Shown here: positions 1 to 12,809 of the stretch, piece by piece
Layout: each line of letters opens with the position of its first letter
Position numbering within the stretch: the stretch's first letter is position 1
From: Cadophora sp. MPI-SDFR-AT-0126
Taxonomy: Eukaryota; Ascomycota; Leotiomycetes; Helotiales; Ploettnerulaceae
Assembly (NCBI GenBank): GCA_020747065.1
Contig: JAGMVK010000010.1
Location: 1,550,001 to 1,614,000 of the forward strand
Length of the DNA: 64,000 nt
Reading direction: 5' to 3'
Translations under genes and position numbers: made by a program
Notes under the pieces: generated by a model
Seen by the model: only the letters and a program-made list of their open reading frames with translations
The model's database searches: none
What the model was told of the DNA's origin: nothing

Positions 1-962
1 AACTCAACGGCAAGTGGTTGCAGTCCTGTCATGCTCATAGCAGCATTCGACAGCTCGGTAATAGATGGAAGAATATTTGGGTTTCTGCATAAACAATCAG
101 CATTTGCTTGTCGGAATTACTGGGGAAAAACATACCTTGCAGCCTCGATGGTTTGGAGATTAGTCTTGACAGTAGCTGGTGTTGGGTCGTTCATAATGGC
201 CTGAAGGCCATCTAGGACGGTGGGAGTGTTCTTGACAATCAAAGAATTGGCATTCTTAGCAGCGCTTCCTCCAGCAGTATTGAGAACGTTTCGTCGTTGA
301 TCTTCGTCCGACTCAGCAGTGAAAGCAACCGATGCCAGCGCTCTGATCATCTCGGGATTCTGTTCGGTACCCAAAGCATTCAACGAGGCCGAGACGGTGG
401 TAGCATCGTTTGCGAAAGCGCCGGCTGCGTATTGAACTGCTGGCGCGCCTGGAGTTCCTCCAGTCTGAAGATTGGGTGCGATTGGGGCCGTCCCGGATGT
501 CCCAGTCGTGTTGCCGGCTCCTGTTGCCCCTGTCGCCTTCGTTCCTGCTGCGCTCGTACTCGAACTTGGGGTATCTGGAGTAGCGGGATCTGCTGCTGCT
601 GGGGCAGCTGGGGCAGCCGAGGCTTTCGGAGGTGCCTTTGCTGCTCCACCTCCAGCTGTGCTTGGTGTGGCCTTGGCCGCAGGCGGTGCTTTGGCGGCTC
701 CACCACTGCTTACTTGTCAGTACTTGTCTTTGTTCTGGAAAGTTGCAATGAGAACTGCTTTTGAAAGATCCCCGGGCTCGAGGCAACTTGAAGGAAAGGC
801 ACATAAGATGCAGAAGGGAGATTCAGGAATATGTACATACCCAGCTGTGCTTGGTGTTGCTTTCGTAGCAACGCCCTTAGCAGTAGATGTTGCTCTCCTG
901 TTCAGAGGAGCGGCGACCGATGTTCCGATCAAGGACAGAGTCAACAAAGCAAGGAACTTCAT
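1..962 (-). CDS. secreted Ala/Pro/Thr-rich protein, partial (runs off the left edge)
   Basis: Not a family I recognise. Exons on the minus strand are 962-841, 705-136 and 84-1 (continuing outside the window); the introns 840-706 and 135-85 have GTATGT donors and CAG acceptors, and the joined frame stays open. The protein starts with a clear signal peptide (MKFLALLTLSLIGTSVAAP) followed by NRR, a possible Kex2-like processing site. Residues about 28-110 are low complexity: the unit KATPSTAG occurs once at the end of exon 1 and again early in exon 2, amid Ala-Pro, Gly-Ala and Thr-Ser runs. After about residue 130 the sequence becomes globular and helical-looking, with Asn-Leu-Gln and Ala-rich stretches. 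A secreted or wall-associated protein with a flexible linker and a C-terminal helical domain fits. About 258 residues are visible; the stop codon is not in the window. Confidence 0.75.
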
Positions 963-3471
963 GATGAATGATGATAAGTGAAGAGCAAAACCGGCTGCTC
1001 GGAACTGGGTATTAAAAAGTTATAAACGAAGAGAAAGACCGTGGGTGTCCGGGACAGGATATCAAAGGAGCGATGCAGAAAAGGGATGAAGAGTTCAAGC
1101 TGGGACCTTCGACTGTATTAATCAAACTGTACATAATCGAGTGCAAAACTGTAAAGGCAGACACTGGTCCTTCTATACTAAAGAATTCAGACGGTAAACG
1201 CCTGTCTGTTGGCTGTCATCCATCCTATTTTGGATCTTGCGAGCGAGTGCCATGCACTTCTAAACCGTTTCGATGCTGAAATTGAGTCAAGCACGAAGGC
1301 CAAGATCTTGTGTGCTTCGTGGTTGGCTGAGAAAGGTTCCGCACAACCTCTACGACATTCGTAAAACTATACCAAGAAATCGCAGTGCTCCTCGTCGTTT
1401 CGACCTTCTTCAGCATAGATGCATGGCAACAGACCGCCACTGTGGATGGTCAGGTGTGAGAATGTGCACATGGAGTTGGGCGATGAGGGAGGCAAATGAT
1501 ACCCCGCCCAAACTTCTTGGCATTTGAGCTTAACTTTAGCCCGTCTCTGCAACACTCTTGTTTCGCAGATCAGGCCGCACATACCATGTTGAGGACCGAC
1601 GCTTCTACAGGTTTTGCGTTGGCCAATCGGATCCGTGTCAAGTGTTTTACTAACCCCTGAATGTTTGTCCGAGCAACACTTAGCGAGGGGACAACCATGT
1701 GAGCCAGGGTCAAAGTCGGCTAAGATCTCAAAACAGTGTAAGAACCCCTCAAAGTTTGCGAGATTTGCCATAAACGATTTGAAGCTATATGCCCAAAGTT
1801 TCCATGTTTCGATTCAAAAACTCCGAGGTCTGCCTAGTACCCCGACCGACTTGCCTTCTCCAGTTTTTCACTATTAGAAAGCGGACAAGTTCCCGAACGT
1901 ATGATCATCCTCACGCAACAGAGTTTCAACGGACAATGCGAAGAAGATATCGCAATTGAAACATACATTCGATACCGTTTCTCGTGTTGAAATTTTTTGA
2001 TAACTCAAGACTGTAGCACTCACAAACTCAATCGTTGAGTTCTGTGCGGCAAAGGAACGCAAATACTTGTTGGACATTTTTTCAATCGACTGAGGGTATC
2101 AGACCGACGACGATGACTGCCAACTTTTAATATCTGCACCTCGAAACAATCTTAATCGGGTCGTGAAAATCTAGAAACGGAAAAGGTGAAGATCACTCCA
2201 CAGCTGGCAGAGCGCTCATGAATGGCGCAAACAGCTGTCCTTCGGTACAAGGCTGTATTTTCCGATGATCTAGATGATTACAGGAGATATGAAAGTTGTT
2301 GCGACGTTACGTCGGAAACTGCTTCTTGGTTGGCCACTTCTGCGTTGTCGCTCACTGCGGGAACTGTCCAGTGCAGGATAGTACCAATGGGCTCCAGGGG
2401 CCGGTATCTTGTCGGGACGTGTCCAGGAAAAGTTTCTGTGGTCTTGCTGTCGATGCAAAGGGTGTTAAAGAATGATGTACTTCCAGTATTTGCATGGCGA
2501 TTTGTGTATGTCGACAGAGAGTGACGAAACCAACGCTCAGCTGTAGACTTGCTTGTCCTGGGAAAGTAAAAGTGACACGGCTTGACCTCTAGGGAAAACT
2601 GGGGATTGCCAAACTTTATAAGTCCAGAATTGAAGCCCAGATTTTCTCGCAAGAACAATACTTTGGATCAGCTTTTCGTAGTATTCCACGATCGCCATTC
2701 TACGGAAGCTCGTGAGATGGAAAGAAGCGATTTCGCATCAAGCCCTGGTTGCGAAAGTGGATCATCAGGTACTTGGGGAAAACAGAACAGCTTGCGAACT
2801 GTTTCAAGCAGTTCTGATACGCCAGTGAAGGTATGCCAAGAGGGCAGTTGGAAGATCCGGAGGCTGCATCAACACTTTTCGAACGAGTATGTTTCTAGAT
2901 CGGCTTCTGAGACGGCTACCAGCCCCCTGTCCAGTCCGTGCAGCAGGCGAAGGAGGCTGAGCTCACTCACCAAGATCGCCCTCGAAAAATAAGGTTATTT
3001 GTTTCCCGAGAAGCTTAAGAGACTTGGCGAAGGCTAATCCGATGCGAGATGCAACTGGGGTGGTGCCATTGGCCTGCATTGGCGTTTGGCCTCTACAAGC
3101 CAGGCAGCTCCATTGTCGAGTGTTTCCAGCAGATATCGGATCAAGGCTGGCCCGATAGTCCGCTCCGTTCAGTCCATCTTGAATGAGAAAATTTGCTTTG
3201 TGAGGGCCATGGTGGAGTGGTGTCGCTGTGCCATGGAAACGTCAGCCTTCGTGCTGAGTTCATGCGTTCACCTTGTCTGTTCATCAGACCGTTGGCGATG
3301 GCCAAGATGCACGTGCATGTACATATACCTTTTACATGGCCCTTTCCTCCTTTCTCACAAAACCATATTACTTCCAAAATTCTTCATCTGTACCTCTTTT
3401 AGCGTTCGCCGTCGCTTTCTCTCTTTTCCTTGGCTCCGACGCTCAACAGCCCTGGCGGCTCTACTTTCATC
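963..3471. other. intergenic, 2.5 kb
   Basis: No convincing gene. Short open frames on both strands (for example 1367-1771 minus and 2582-2992 plus) have no recognisable domain, no splice-linked extension and irregular composition. An A/T-rich stretch around 1010-1026 reads TATAAC then TTTTTAATA on the minus strand and could be the core promoter of the secreted-protein gene starting at 962. A pyrimidine-rich tract around 3340-3470 precedes the next gene. Confidence 0.6.
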
Positions 3472-5415
3472 ATGACTTTCACGCAATTTTCTTTCTCTTT
3501 TCTTGTTGTGTGCTTTCATCTCGGCCATCTGGTCATTGGCCAAGATATAACAGCACAATGGAATCAAGTAATCAACCTGAATGGTAATGTAAGGCTCTCC
3601 AACCTGCAACTATGTGTTGCTCACTCAACAAGTCTCGTCAATAACTGACCATTAATTTCTGCAGATGGCACTTAACAGGATAACGTTTCCTGATAACTCG
3701 AGAATCGAGACCTTTTCACAATCACAACAACAACTTATCGTAAACCAAAATCCAAGCCCTCTGACCGCCAACCATGTAGTGGGGTCAACAGGACAGCCAT
3801 TTGTGCAATTGTCACAGAACTCGATGACAATCGCCACAAACAATGCAACGAATCTCGTGGGTGGTCAGATAGAACTTCCAATCGATCCGACGATCCTACA
3901 ACAGAACAACATCAGCCCTGACAATGCTTTCGTTGCCATGCTCTCCCCTGGGAGACAGGCCTGGGTTGTGGTTGAGGGAATGAAGAGTGTTAATACGTGA
4001 GTTCCGTAACGTGGAGACCGCGATCTGGGAGTGCTACTGACAGAGATCGAAGCACCGATAACACCGTTCGTTTGGTCAGGATGACCAATATCGACGGAGA
4101 GTACATGGCAATTGGTAGACAGACAACCGAGACCGCCAACGTTCTGACCCCATTTGGTGGCAACTCCGTGAACATCTCCGGCTCTGGAATTCAAGAAGTC
4201 GAGTATGCAGACGGTTTCCGGATGTCGATGAAGGCTAGCCAGCCGATGACCATCACTACAAATGTTGTGAATGGTATCAGTACATCGATGATAACTGACT
4301 CAAACACAGCTTCAGTCAGTATGTACTTTACCAAGTATCAAATCAAGATGTGAAGAGTACTGACAAGCACTAGACAATTACAGATACCTGGTCACCACCA
4401 ACCTGGCAGCTGTTGCTCCCAACCTCAACCAAATGACATCCGTCGTCCAGCTTCCGCGTGAGTCACAAAATCTGGTTAGATATGAAGCCTTTTGTTGATA
4501 GTCTCTAGTTAATATGCAACGTGTGATGAACATGGCCACACAGATGGGTATTGGTGCAAACGAAGCTATTGTCATTGGCATTTCGCAGCGAACCGTTCAA
4601 CAGAACCCTGGCGGCGCTACTGGAAATCTCTCTCCAAACCGCCGACTTCGTCGCCAAGCAGCGTCCATGAGAGCCTCACGACCAGCCCGCACATCTACCA
4701 AGGCACCAGCTTCCACAGAGACCGGAGCTATTGATCCTACAACTGACCCTACAACTGATCCTGCTTCTGATCCAGCGGCCGATCCAGCGGCCGCGCCTAC
4801 TAGTGACCCTGCAGCTGAGCCAACTTCGGCAGCCAACGGTACTGCAACTGACCCTGCGACTCCGACCGGTAAGCAAGCCTCTCCAAGCAGTGTGAAAGCT
4901 TGCGAACAGACTTTCAAATAGAACAATGCTAACACGAAGCCCAAACAGCCGCTGACTCCGCATCTCCTACTGATCCGGCCGCATCAACCCCATCTGCAGA
5001 TGGTAGCTCCACAACAAATAATACGCCGGACGGAACTCAGTCAAACAACCCAGCAGCCACTCAATTACTGCTGAACCCAACATTCCAAGCCGTGAATGCC
5101 CCAACAGCATTTGATCCCGTGATGGGCCGTGTGATGGTTGCAGTTAATCAGATTAACGGAGAATTCATCATCACCATGCAGAGGTCAGCTGCAGGTCAAA
5201 CTACTGGTACCCAGGGACTCAATGGGACGACCGGAGCCGCTGGTGAGCCTGCGGGCGCATCAAGTGCGTCAGGAATATCGAGTGCCGCATCCGGTCAAGG
5301 GGGTGTCAGCTTCACCATGGCCGAGATAGCATCGCTCATGGAGCAACAGAAAATGGGTAGTGCAGGGTTGGCCGCAACGATGATGCAAGCAGCTATGGGA
5401 GGAGGACCAATTTAG
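3472..5415 (+). CDS. large secreted protein with Asp-Pro repeat linker
   Basis: Six exons join cleanly: 3472-3588, 3665-3996, 4044-4318, 4374-4457, 4509-4868 and 4949-5415, giving about 544 residues. ATG 3472 is chosen because it starts a signal peptide (MTFTQFSFSFLVVCFHLGHL, cleavage near VIG-QD). The first half is Asn/Gln/Thr-rich and beta-like, with several Asn-X-Ser/Thr sites. A dibasic RRLRRQ segment follows, then an Asp-Pro-Thr/Ala repeat linker at 4733-4860, then a Gly/Ala/Ser-rich tail ending in a Met/Ala/Gln-rich helix. No GPI signal is evident at the C-terminus. Extracellular or wall location is inferred from the signal peptide; the function is unknown. It lies divergently from another secreted low-complexity protein at the left edge, but I see no clear homology between them. 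Intron 3 needs the CACTAG acceptor at 4373; the CAG ten bases later breaks the frame. Confidence 0.75.
4733..4860 (+). repeat. coding Asp-Pro-Thr/Ala minisatellite
   Basis: Within the secreted-protein gene, units encoding Asp-Pro followed by Thr-Thr, Ala-Ser, Ala-Ala and similar pairs recur about nine times (GATCCTACAACT, GATCCAGCGGCC and variants). The units are imperfect, which points to an old expansion. Such repeats commonly form stiff, glycosylated linkers in wall proteins. Confidence 0.75.
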
Positions 5416-6420
5416 AAGGCGGTCAACACACGAAGGAGGAAGTGGAAATAAACTTGGGGATCGACAAGTTACTATGTAAATATATCATTCAGCGGCCAGC
5501 GGCTTAGCGAGCTATACATGGGAAGCAAATAGAGGTTTAATACAGAACCAAATTAATCAAATCTCTTGGAGGCCTTGCAACTACAAAGTTTGACAGTCAA
5601 TAGGAAAGTCAGGAGGATCGCCGCGAGGAAGAGGTAACATCACAAGTCATAGATCTGTAGATCCGGGGAATTTACTTCTCGTTCCAAAACAGGGCCCCAA
5701 CAGGAAACGCTTAGCTTCAAACAATACTGAGATCGTTGAAACAATGTTTGCTCGTAACGTCAAAAAGTTGACCCACGAACCACAATGCAATGCCACGTGG
5801 GCAAGGTTCAAGGAACATGTGTATCGAGGCTTTTGCTTTGTAGGTAGACGGGCCGTATGCTGGTAAAAGAAGTACGAGGAGAAGGTATGAGACGAAGCCA
5901 AATGCAAAGTTCTTGAAGGACGATTACTCTCGCCTCTCTTGAATCAGACAACTTCTTGAATCGAGAAACAACAAACAGCTTGAATAAACAGCTCAGATAT
6001 AGCGCAGTCTGTCGGCCCCAAAAGATGACCGTATTGAAGATGACCAGAAAGGTCCATCATTCTTTTGAACCTCGTGACTGAAGCCGCTCGGTCGAAGGGT
6101 CGGAGATTTCGGCGGGAAACCCTCCAAACCACCGACTTCTGATAAGAAAAAAGTCCGGTTCGAGCTTCAAGATGCAATTAGATCGTGTTGATACCGTCAG
6201 GAATTACGTGATATTCGAGAAAGCTGAGAACAAACGACTTTCGTCGTGCGAGGCTGGGAAAATTCGTGACTGGTGAAGCGAGCGTGGTGAGCATGCCCGG
6301 ATTAATTCGGCCCGCTCCCTCAGGCTCACTGGGGGGGGAATAATAGATGATCCGGAGAGCCGATCTTGTTCGTCTTCCCCATTCAAGTGGGCGTGCCGTC
6401 CCATTCTTTCTCAATAAACC
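5416..6420. other. intergenic, 1.0 kb
   Basis: Contains the 3' flank of the secreted-protein gene and the upstream region of the next gene, including a run of nine G at about 6331-6339. No gene or structured repeat was recognised. Confidence 0.6.
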
Positions 6421-7152
6421 ATGCCGTCACTAACTGTAGATACGTCGCCCACCAATATTGCACGTCCCGATGGACATTCCCCGACATCAACTTCGAAATC
6501 GCGATCCGCATCTCCTGTGCGACCGCCTGTCTCACCCATCACCCCAACATTGAGAGCGGCGCGACCAGTCCAAAATGGCAGGCAAACATACACCCACTCT
6601 CAGCCCCCACAGATAGCTGTCTCAGCTCCTCCGCCAGAGCCTATCAAGTTCGACGAGAATCCAGATGTGCTTGCGACCAAATCTGCGATTTCGATTCTCA
6701 TGATGCAGGCGCGCATTGCGGCGGAAGATATCAAGTCGTTACAGCGGACGAAGGAACGCGGATTGCAGGATCCCGACGAGTTTATGAGGGCTCTTCAGGC
6801 AGGGGATATTAAGCAGAAGGGAGACACGTTTATGGGCCTTGCGCAAGATGACGACGAAGAGGATGAGGATGAAGGAGAATCAGCGAAGCCGGGCGATGGA
6901 AAAGCTTGGGAGAAGTTGCCAAAGCCGCAGGATGTTGTGCGTATGCCACATATCAACTGGGACCAATATGCTGTCGTTGGAGAGTCGCTAGAGAAGCTAC
7001 ACACAGAGCAGCTTCGGAATCCACCGGAAGGTTCTCCTCAGCGGCTCGGACCAGGAGGTCAACTTCTTCCTTCGGCTCTAGGCTCTTTACCAGCTACACC
7101 AGCCAAGGATAGGAATGAAAAAATGGGCACAAGGAAAGGAGGCAAGAGATAA
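6421..7152 (+). CDS. conserved fungal protein of unknown function
   Basis: Intronless frame of 243 residues with ATG at 6421. Residues 1-75 are Ser/Pro/Thr-rich and probably disordered, with several Ser-Pro sites. Residues about 78-125 form a conserved-looking helical segment starting KFDENPDVLATKSAISILMM, continuing through a Leu-Gln-Arg-Thr-Lys stretch. An acidic patch (DDDEEDEDEGE) follows, then a segment with LPKPQDVVRMPHINWDQYAV and GESLEKLHTEQ. The C-terminus is basic (RKGGKR). The pattern of disordered N-terminus, helical core, acidic run and basic tail suits a nuclear protein, but I cannot name the family. No signal peptide or membrane segment is seen. The helical core and the INWDQY segment look well conserved from general familiarity with ascomycete proteomes, which I have not checked. 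Confidence 0.8.
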   Translation: MPSLTVDTSPTNIARPDGHSPTSTSKSRSASPVRPPVSPITPTLRAARPVQNGRQTYTHSQPPQIAVSAPPPEPIKFDENPDVLATKSAISILMMQARIAAEDIKSLQRTKERGLQDPDEFMRALQAGDIKQKGDTFMGLAQDDDEEDEDEGESAKPGDGKAWEKLPKPQDVVRMPHINWDQYAVVGESLEKLHTEQLRNPPEGSPQRLGPGGQLLPSALGSLPATPAKDRNEKMGTRKGGKR

Positions 7153-8385
7153 TGTCAGGAGTAATGGGCCGGGAACTAAGGCCTCATCTTGGGAGAGGCG
7201 CTCTGGTATGGGTTATGAATTTACGACTTGTATGGCATATTACGGTGTTTGGGGAAGGTCATGGAGTATTGGTTTACTTGGGAATGTAATCAAGAAGCAT
7301 AGCCTGCTTTCCAGGCATACGATGGCACCTTGTTTGTGATGTATATAAGCGTCTCTACCTCCAAATGTTACAATACATTCATTGCTGCCTCGAGGGAAGA
7401 ATTCTTGGTTGGTCATGCTCAAATTCCGTCTCGGATCAAAGTCTTGAGACTCAAGAATCGTTGGAATGGAGGGGTAGTGACACAAAGTACCTACCAAGCA
7501 AGTGGGATAAATTGTGGGCCTTAAGTACTAAAGAGCTCACGAAATCAAGACATCCATAATCTAATCGCGTGCTATTGCTTCGACGGAAAGACATTAAGAA
7601 TAGCCACCAAAACAGTCTCTACTTCAGTGCAACCCAAAGCAACGTCAGTTCGTACTTGGAGTATGGGGGCAATCAATATGGATGCATGCACCCCTGCTTT
7701 CCCCTGTCAACCATCGCGGGGGTACTCCCTAGCGTGCCCGGAGCGGAACAACAGCTCGGACTCGGATTCGAGTGTGTTAAGACATCTCCCATCTCACTTG
7801 TGATCTCTGAATTATTTCCTATTCTTGCAAGTGACCTGGTCAGTCACGACCACATTCTATACACCGTGCCAGAATTATCAGCTGTTGTGGGCCCGTCGAG
7901 GGCAATGTTGTGCGCCGCATGAGGCAATGTAAACTTTCCTCGTGCTGTTTTGGTTGCTGGGAGACCATTTACTAATGTCCAAATTCACAGCGACGAACCT
8001 CACTCCTATGTATCACGACGTGACGAACACCTGCGAAGACCTCCTGTCTTCTTACGCTCTTTGAACGATTTCTGCCACCTATAAACCATCCTGAACTTCA
8101 TATCTTTGTCCAGAGCTCTTCAGTGGCCAAGCTCCATCTCCTAGGCAGCTTAGGAACCTTAGCACGCTCATTCATATGTTCTATAAGTTCCATGTCGCAT
8201 ATTGAAAAGAGGTGAGCTCGTCTTTCGGCTCACTCTTCGAATGGTTCACTGCTGCCTAGAATAATTTCGACTGACGATGTCATCGCGGGGTCAAGGGAAA
8301 TAGTGAAGTGCGTTGAAGCTATTCAGATCTACAACTCTGTATGCTTTCCCCAACAACACCACTCTCCCCAAACCACAACTTCAAG
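7153..8385. other. intergenic, 1.2 kb
   Basis: Spacer between the conserved protein and the checkpoint kinase. Frames such as 7569-7922 have no recognisable content. An upstream in-frame ATG at 8341 could extend the kinase by 15 residues; its context is weaker than that of the ATG at 8386. Confidence 0.55.
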
Positions 8386-11300
8386 ATGGACGCAGAGGCT
8401 ACAGAACCATCTCAACCTACCCAGCCAGGTATTGCTCTATCTTCTTCCCCATTTGCCTTTTCCCCTTCTTTTCTCTCGCAATCCAATTCTTCTCGCTCCG
8501 CTCAAAATCCAGATGCTTACGACCCTTTTTGGGTAGCCACACAATTGGTGACAGATCCTCGAAGACTCGGGCGACCAGGCTCAGGTCTCAGCGACGATCA
8601 GCTCTCAGATGTCTTCTGCATCCTTCATCCTGCAACCCTGCCTGCCTGTCGTGCAGCTGCGCTCATCCATCAAGAGACGCCCGAGAATACCATCCGTGCC
8701 GACCACATTGTGAAGATCCGCGAAAAGAACTCGAGTGAGGATGTGATCAATTCTAGTCAATTGGCTGAAGATGGGCTAGTCTCGTGTGACATTGCTTTAC
8801 GACTGTCTGCCAACCTCAAGGACCCTTTGGGTGGCTTTCAGTTCGGACGCAACGCCTCTCGCTGCGACTTCGTCTTGGGTAGAAATGAGCCTTCGAGACG
8901 GATTAGCAATATACACTTCAGAATCTACATCAATGAATATGGATCCATCATGTTGGAGGACCAGTCCACCAATGGCACTGCCATCGATGGCACTCTTCTG
9001 CGGGGAAAGGAGAAGGAGAATGGTCAGGATTTCCGACACACGCTGACACAAGGTGCTGTCATAACTCTCACTATGACACCTCCGGAGGAAGACTATCGTT
9101 TCGTCGTTCGTATTCCACCTCGGGAGGGCGACGTTGAGGACAAGTATCAGCAGAACCTCACGGTTTTCTTCCTAAAGATTAACAACTTACGTGCAAGACA
9201 TGCTGCTCGTGTAGCTGCAGGCGGTGGTGCCCAGAGAGATCCGGTACGTTGAAGGTCATTCACTTCATGTCCAATGTTCCTTACTGATTTTTCAGAAGCT
9301 CAATCTTTTTCCTACCCAAGGTACGGAAACCCCACCAACACGCTCAATCACATCTGTCGGTAGAACAGTCAGAGAATGGCGAGGTGGTCAAAAATACAAC
9401 AAGATTGGCACCATTGGGAAGGGAGCCTTTGCGATTGTTTATAAGCTCACGGCTAAGTACGACGGCGTTCCATATGCTGCTAAGGAACTCGAAAAGAGAC
9501 GATTTATGAAGAATGGCATCTTGGACACGAAGGTAGAAAATGAGATGAACATCATGCGAGCCATCAAGCATGTGAGTTTATGTCCACTCAACCCTATCAT
9601 TTGACTAACCATTGGTAGCCCAATGTCGTCCAATACATCGAGCATGTTGACTGGGAAGATTACCTATATATCATCATGGAGTACGTTCCATGCGGAGATC
9701 TGGGTAGCCTTGTCAACAAATTTGGCCCCCTGCCAGAAGCCGATGTCAAGACCATGGCCAGGCAGCTGCTAAGCGCTCTGGAGTATCTGCATGCAGGTGG
9801 CATCACGCATCGTGATGTTAAGCCTGACAACATTCTTATCCAAAGCCGAGATCCGATCCACGTCAAGCTCACCGATTTCGGTCTGTCCAAGATGATCGAT
9901 AGCGAAGAGACCTTTCTGCGAACTTTTTGCGGAACTTTATTGTACTGTGCTCCCGAAGTTTACTCGGAGTATCGAGAGTACGATGATTCTGGAAAGCGGA
10001 ACTTCCGCGGCAAGGATAAGAGATCACTACCACCACAACGTTATGGTCATGCTGTTGACATCTGGTCTTCTGCCGGGGTGCTCTTCTACTCTCTTTGCGG
10101 TCTACCGCCGTATCCCGTTAAGAACGGCACGAGTTACCAAGAGCTGCTCAACCACATCATGACACGACCTCTTGACATTCGACCTCTTCAGAAAGTTGGT
10201 ATATCTGACGAAGGAATCCGATTTGTCATTAGCATGCTTCATATTCACCCACAACATCGTGCTACGATCGATGATCTCGAGAATAGCTCTTGGTTCACAG
10301 GCAAGCGAGACAATTTCGAGATGTCAATGGAGGAAGACGAGGTCGACCAAATTGGCGATGGATTCATTGACCCAGAGCTCGAGGAAGGGGCATCCCAATT
10401 GAACATCAATGCAGATTACGAGGATGACGAGGATATGATCGAGGGAAATTTGAGTGATATGACCGAAATCCAGCAGCGGGAAATCCCTAGTAGCTTTGCT
10501 ACCAGCGAGGGTAATTCGAACGGAACTGAGAGCTATGGATTTATGCAGGGAAACAACAACCACACGAACGGCCGTTTGTTCGGAGAGGTGAATGTTTCCG
10601 CGGTAGGAAGCTCCGGCGCGATTCCTATGAATCATTTGAACCTTCCGCTTCCGGCCGCCATTCACCAAAGTCTGTTGTCCGATTCTTCTCGAGAGTCTCG
10701 TTACACGCAAAGCCCTAATCCAAATGATGTGCCAACTCAGGACAAGCCCCGCCCTTCGACTACCATTCCTACCATTATGCAGCCTCCTGTCTCGACAGTC
10801 AATGCTACCAGACACCCAGAAAATGATGGTACGGCGGTCACATCATCGAGCTTGATGGGTGCTGAATCAATGGTGGGCCACCTCAACATGCACTCTCCAG
10901 CTTCAGCTTCAGCTGCATCTCCCGGAGCAGATAGTCCAGCTTCAACCACAGAGGAGATTCGAGACGCTACAGTCAGCCTTCGGAGACCCCGCGAAGAAGA
11001 CTATGACGATGATGGAATATGGAGACCTGCAGACCTACCTTCAAAGCGACGTCGCAGATCCGAGCGAGAAATCGATATCCCTGTTCCTCCTAGCACATTC
11101 TGGGACCCAAAGGACAAGGCCACTCATCACAACAACTATCCGCGCATGTTGACGTCAGATTTTCGGGCGTATCAGGATTATGCGGAAAGTAAGGGCGAGA
11201 AGTTTATTCATGGTCAGAAGACCTTCGAGGTCACCATGGAGAGCTTCCGAACTTCTAGAAGCCCTTCTCTGGAACCCGAGCGAGCACATTCGGAGCCTAC

Positions 11301-12192
11301 GAAGGAAGAAGGACGTCGAATACTGATGAAGCGCGATGATAGGCAACTTGCGGACGGTGGTGACACTCGGGACAAGACTCGATCATTAAATGGCCACCTT
11401 GAACAAGACACTCGAGATCACTCTCTTCCATCAACCGCTCACCCATCGAAGGCTCCAACTATGGTCGAGTTCAAACCCACTCCTCCTCCAAATTACCCTC
11501 AACCTGTCGTTGGCAATGACTTTCAACCTCCCAAGCGCATCCTTGCGAAGCTTATCTCAACGCCCGACAGCTGTCTGCCTACCATCTCCCTTAACATCAC
11601 CGATTCTATTACGAGCTGGGGACGTGGATTTGAGGCAACAGTACGATACGCCAATGGCCAAGAGATCCGTATTCCCAAGTATGCCTTTAAGATCTTTCTT
11701 TTCAAGCCCGGATTCTACGCCAGTAAACAACCTACTGCCAATACCAACCACATCTGGCATGACAAGGATCAAGATATGAAGTTCTTCATCTCGACCAAGG
11801 CCTCACAAGGAATATGGGTCAATGGTGTCAATATTCCCTGTCATGACCGCCAGAACCCAAGCACCAAATCAAAGTTCTGGGGCGAGTTGAAGGATGGTGA
11901 TGTAATTACAGTTTGGAAAGCACCGGAGCAGCAGACTTGTCTGAAGTTCGAATGCTATTGGGGCAAGTCCAAGGACGTCAGAAAGGCGGACGACATCTTT
12001 CAATTGGTTCAAGAAGGCAAAGACCTTGATGAACTGGATGAAGCTTGTCTGGTCGAGGAGAAAGCCATTCTCGCCGATATTCGTCGTCGTGAGAACGAAG
12101 AAAAGAAGGCATCGGAGCGCGAAAAGCAAGAGAAGTTGTCTCGCCTGAACAACAAGACCATCAAGTTCGAGAATGGACCCGCGACCAACTGA
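8386..12192 (+). CDS. Rad53/Chk2-type checkpoint kinase (FHA-kinase-FHA)
   Basis: Three exons, 8386-9243, 9296-9571 and 9619-12192, encode about 1235 residues. The N-terminus has TQ/SQ motifs (PSQPTQP), typical substrates of Mec1/ATM-class kinases. FHA1 is at residues about 148-225, with FGRNASRCDFVLGR and the conserved STNGTAI. The kinase domain covers about 330-600: glycine loop GTIGKGAFAIV, catalytic Lys349 in YAAKELEK, HRDVKPDN with Asp444, DFG at 464-466 and CAPE. A long disordered, acidic and Ser-rich region follows. FHA2-like residues about 1020-1155 include SWGRGFEATV and GIWVNG. The tail is a charged coiled coil. Domain order matches yeast Rad53 and the filamentous-fungal Chk2 homologues (MUS-59/PRD-4 type); the role in DNA-damage and replication checkpoint signalling follows from the family. 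All catalytic residues are present. ATG 8341 is an alternative start. Confidence 0.92.
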
Positions 12193-12809
12193 ACAACTGT
12201 CAAAAGCAAGCCTCGAACCTCTCAACATTTTGTACGAATAGTTTTCTTTCCACCGCTGTCACCACTACATGCATATATGAGCGAGCAAGCGAGAGAGTGG
12301 ATATTTGCACACTTTTCTTTTCTTTTGCTGGATACACAAGTGAGTTGATTGCTTGGTTTTGCTTCGACTTGGCTTGCAAACGCTACACTGCAAGGGGGGC
12401 CAAGATATGATACAAAAAGCCGACGGGCGGCATCTGGAGTTTATCATATATGGATGGGAGCGCGAGCCGATGTCAGAGCGTACTAAGATTGTCAAATAAG
12501 ACGAATAAGATACCATTACATAGACCCTTGGAAATTGTTTGACACTGGTAAGTAGTAAAGAGTGCTTCCATCAGTATAGTGATGAATTAGTCTGCCTGAT
12601 CTTTCATGACGACTGTTGTCCATTTTTTCCACTGATTGGCTAGTGCCGAGGTTCCAATCTGCGATTGTTGCACGTCCTTGAAATGCCAACACATGGTGGC
12701 TATATGCTCAAAAACTTCTAGCCTCGAGTTTCTTCCCATAGGGTGAGTTTTCTCGCAGTGTATATGTGCAAACGCAATCAAATCTCTCACTTTAGAGAAG
12801 ACACTGGAA

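Noticed and set aside
1367..1771. 134-codon open frame on the minus strand
   Set aside because: No recognisable pattern, irregular composition, no adjacent exons.
2582..2992. 136-codon open frame on the plus strand
   Set aside because: Ser/Arg-rich composition, no domain, no splice partner; looks like a chance frame.
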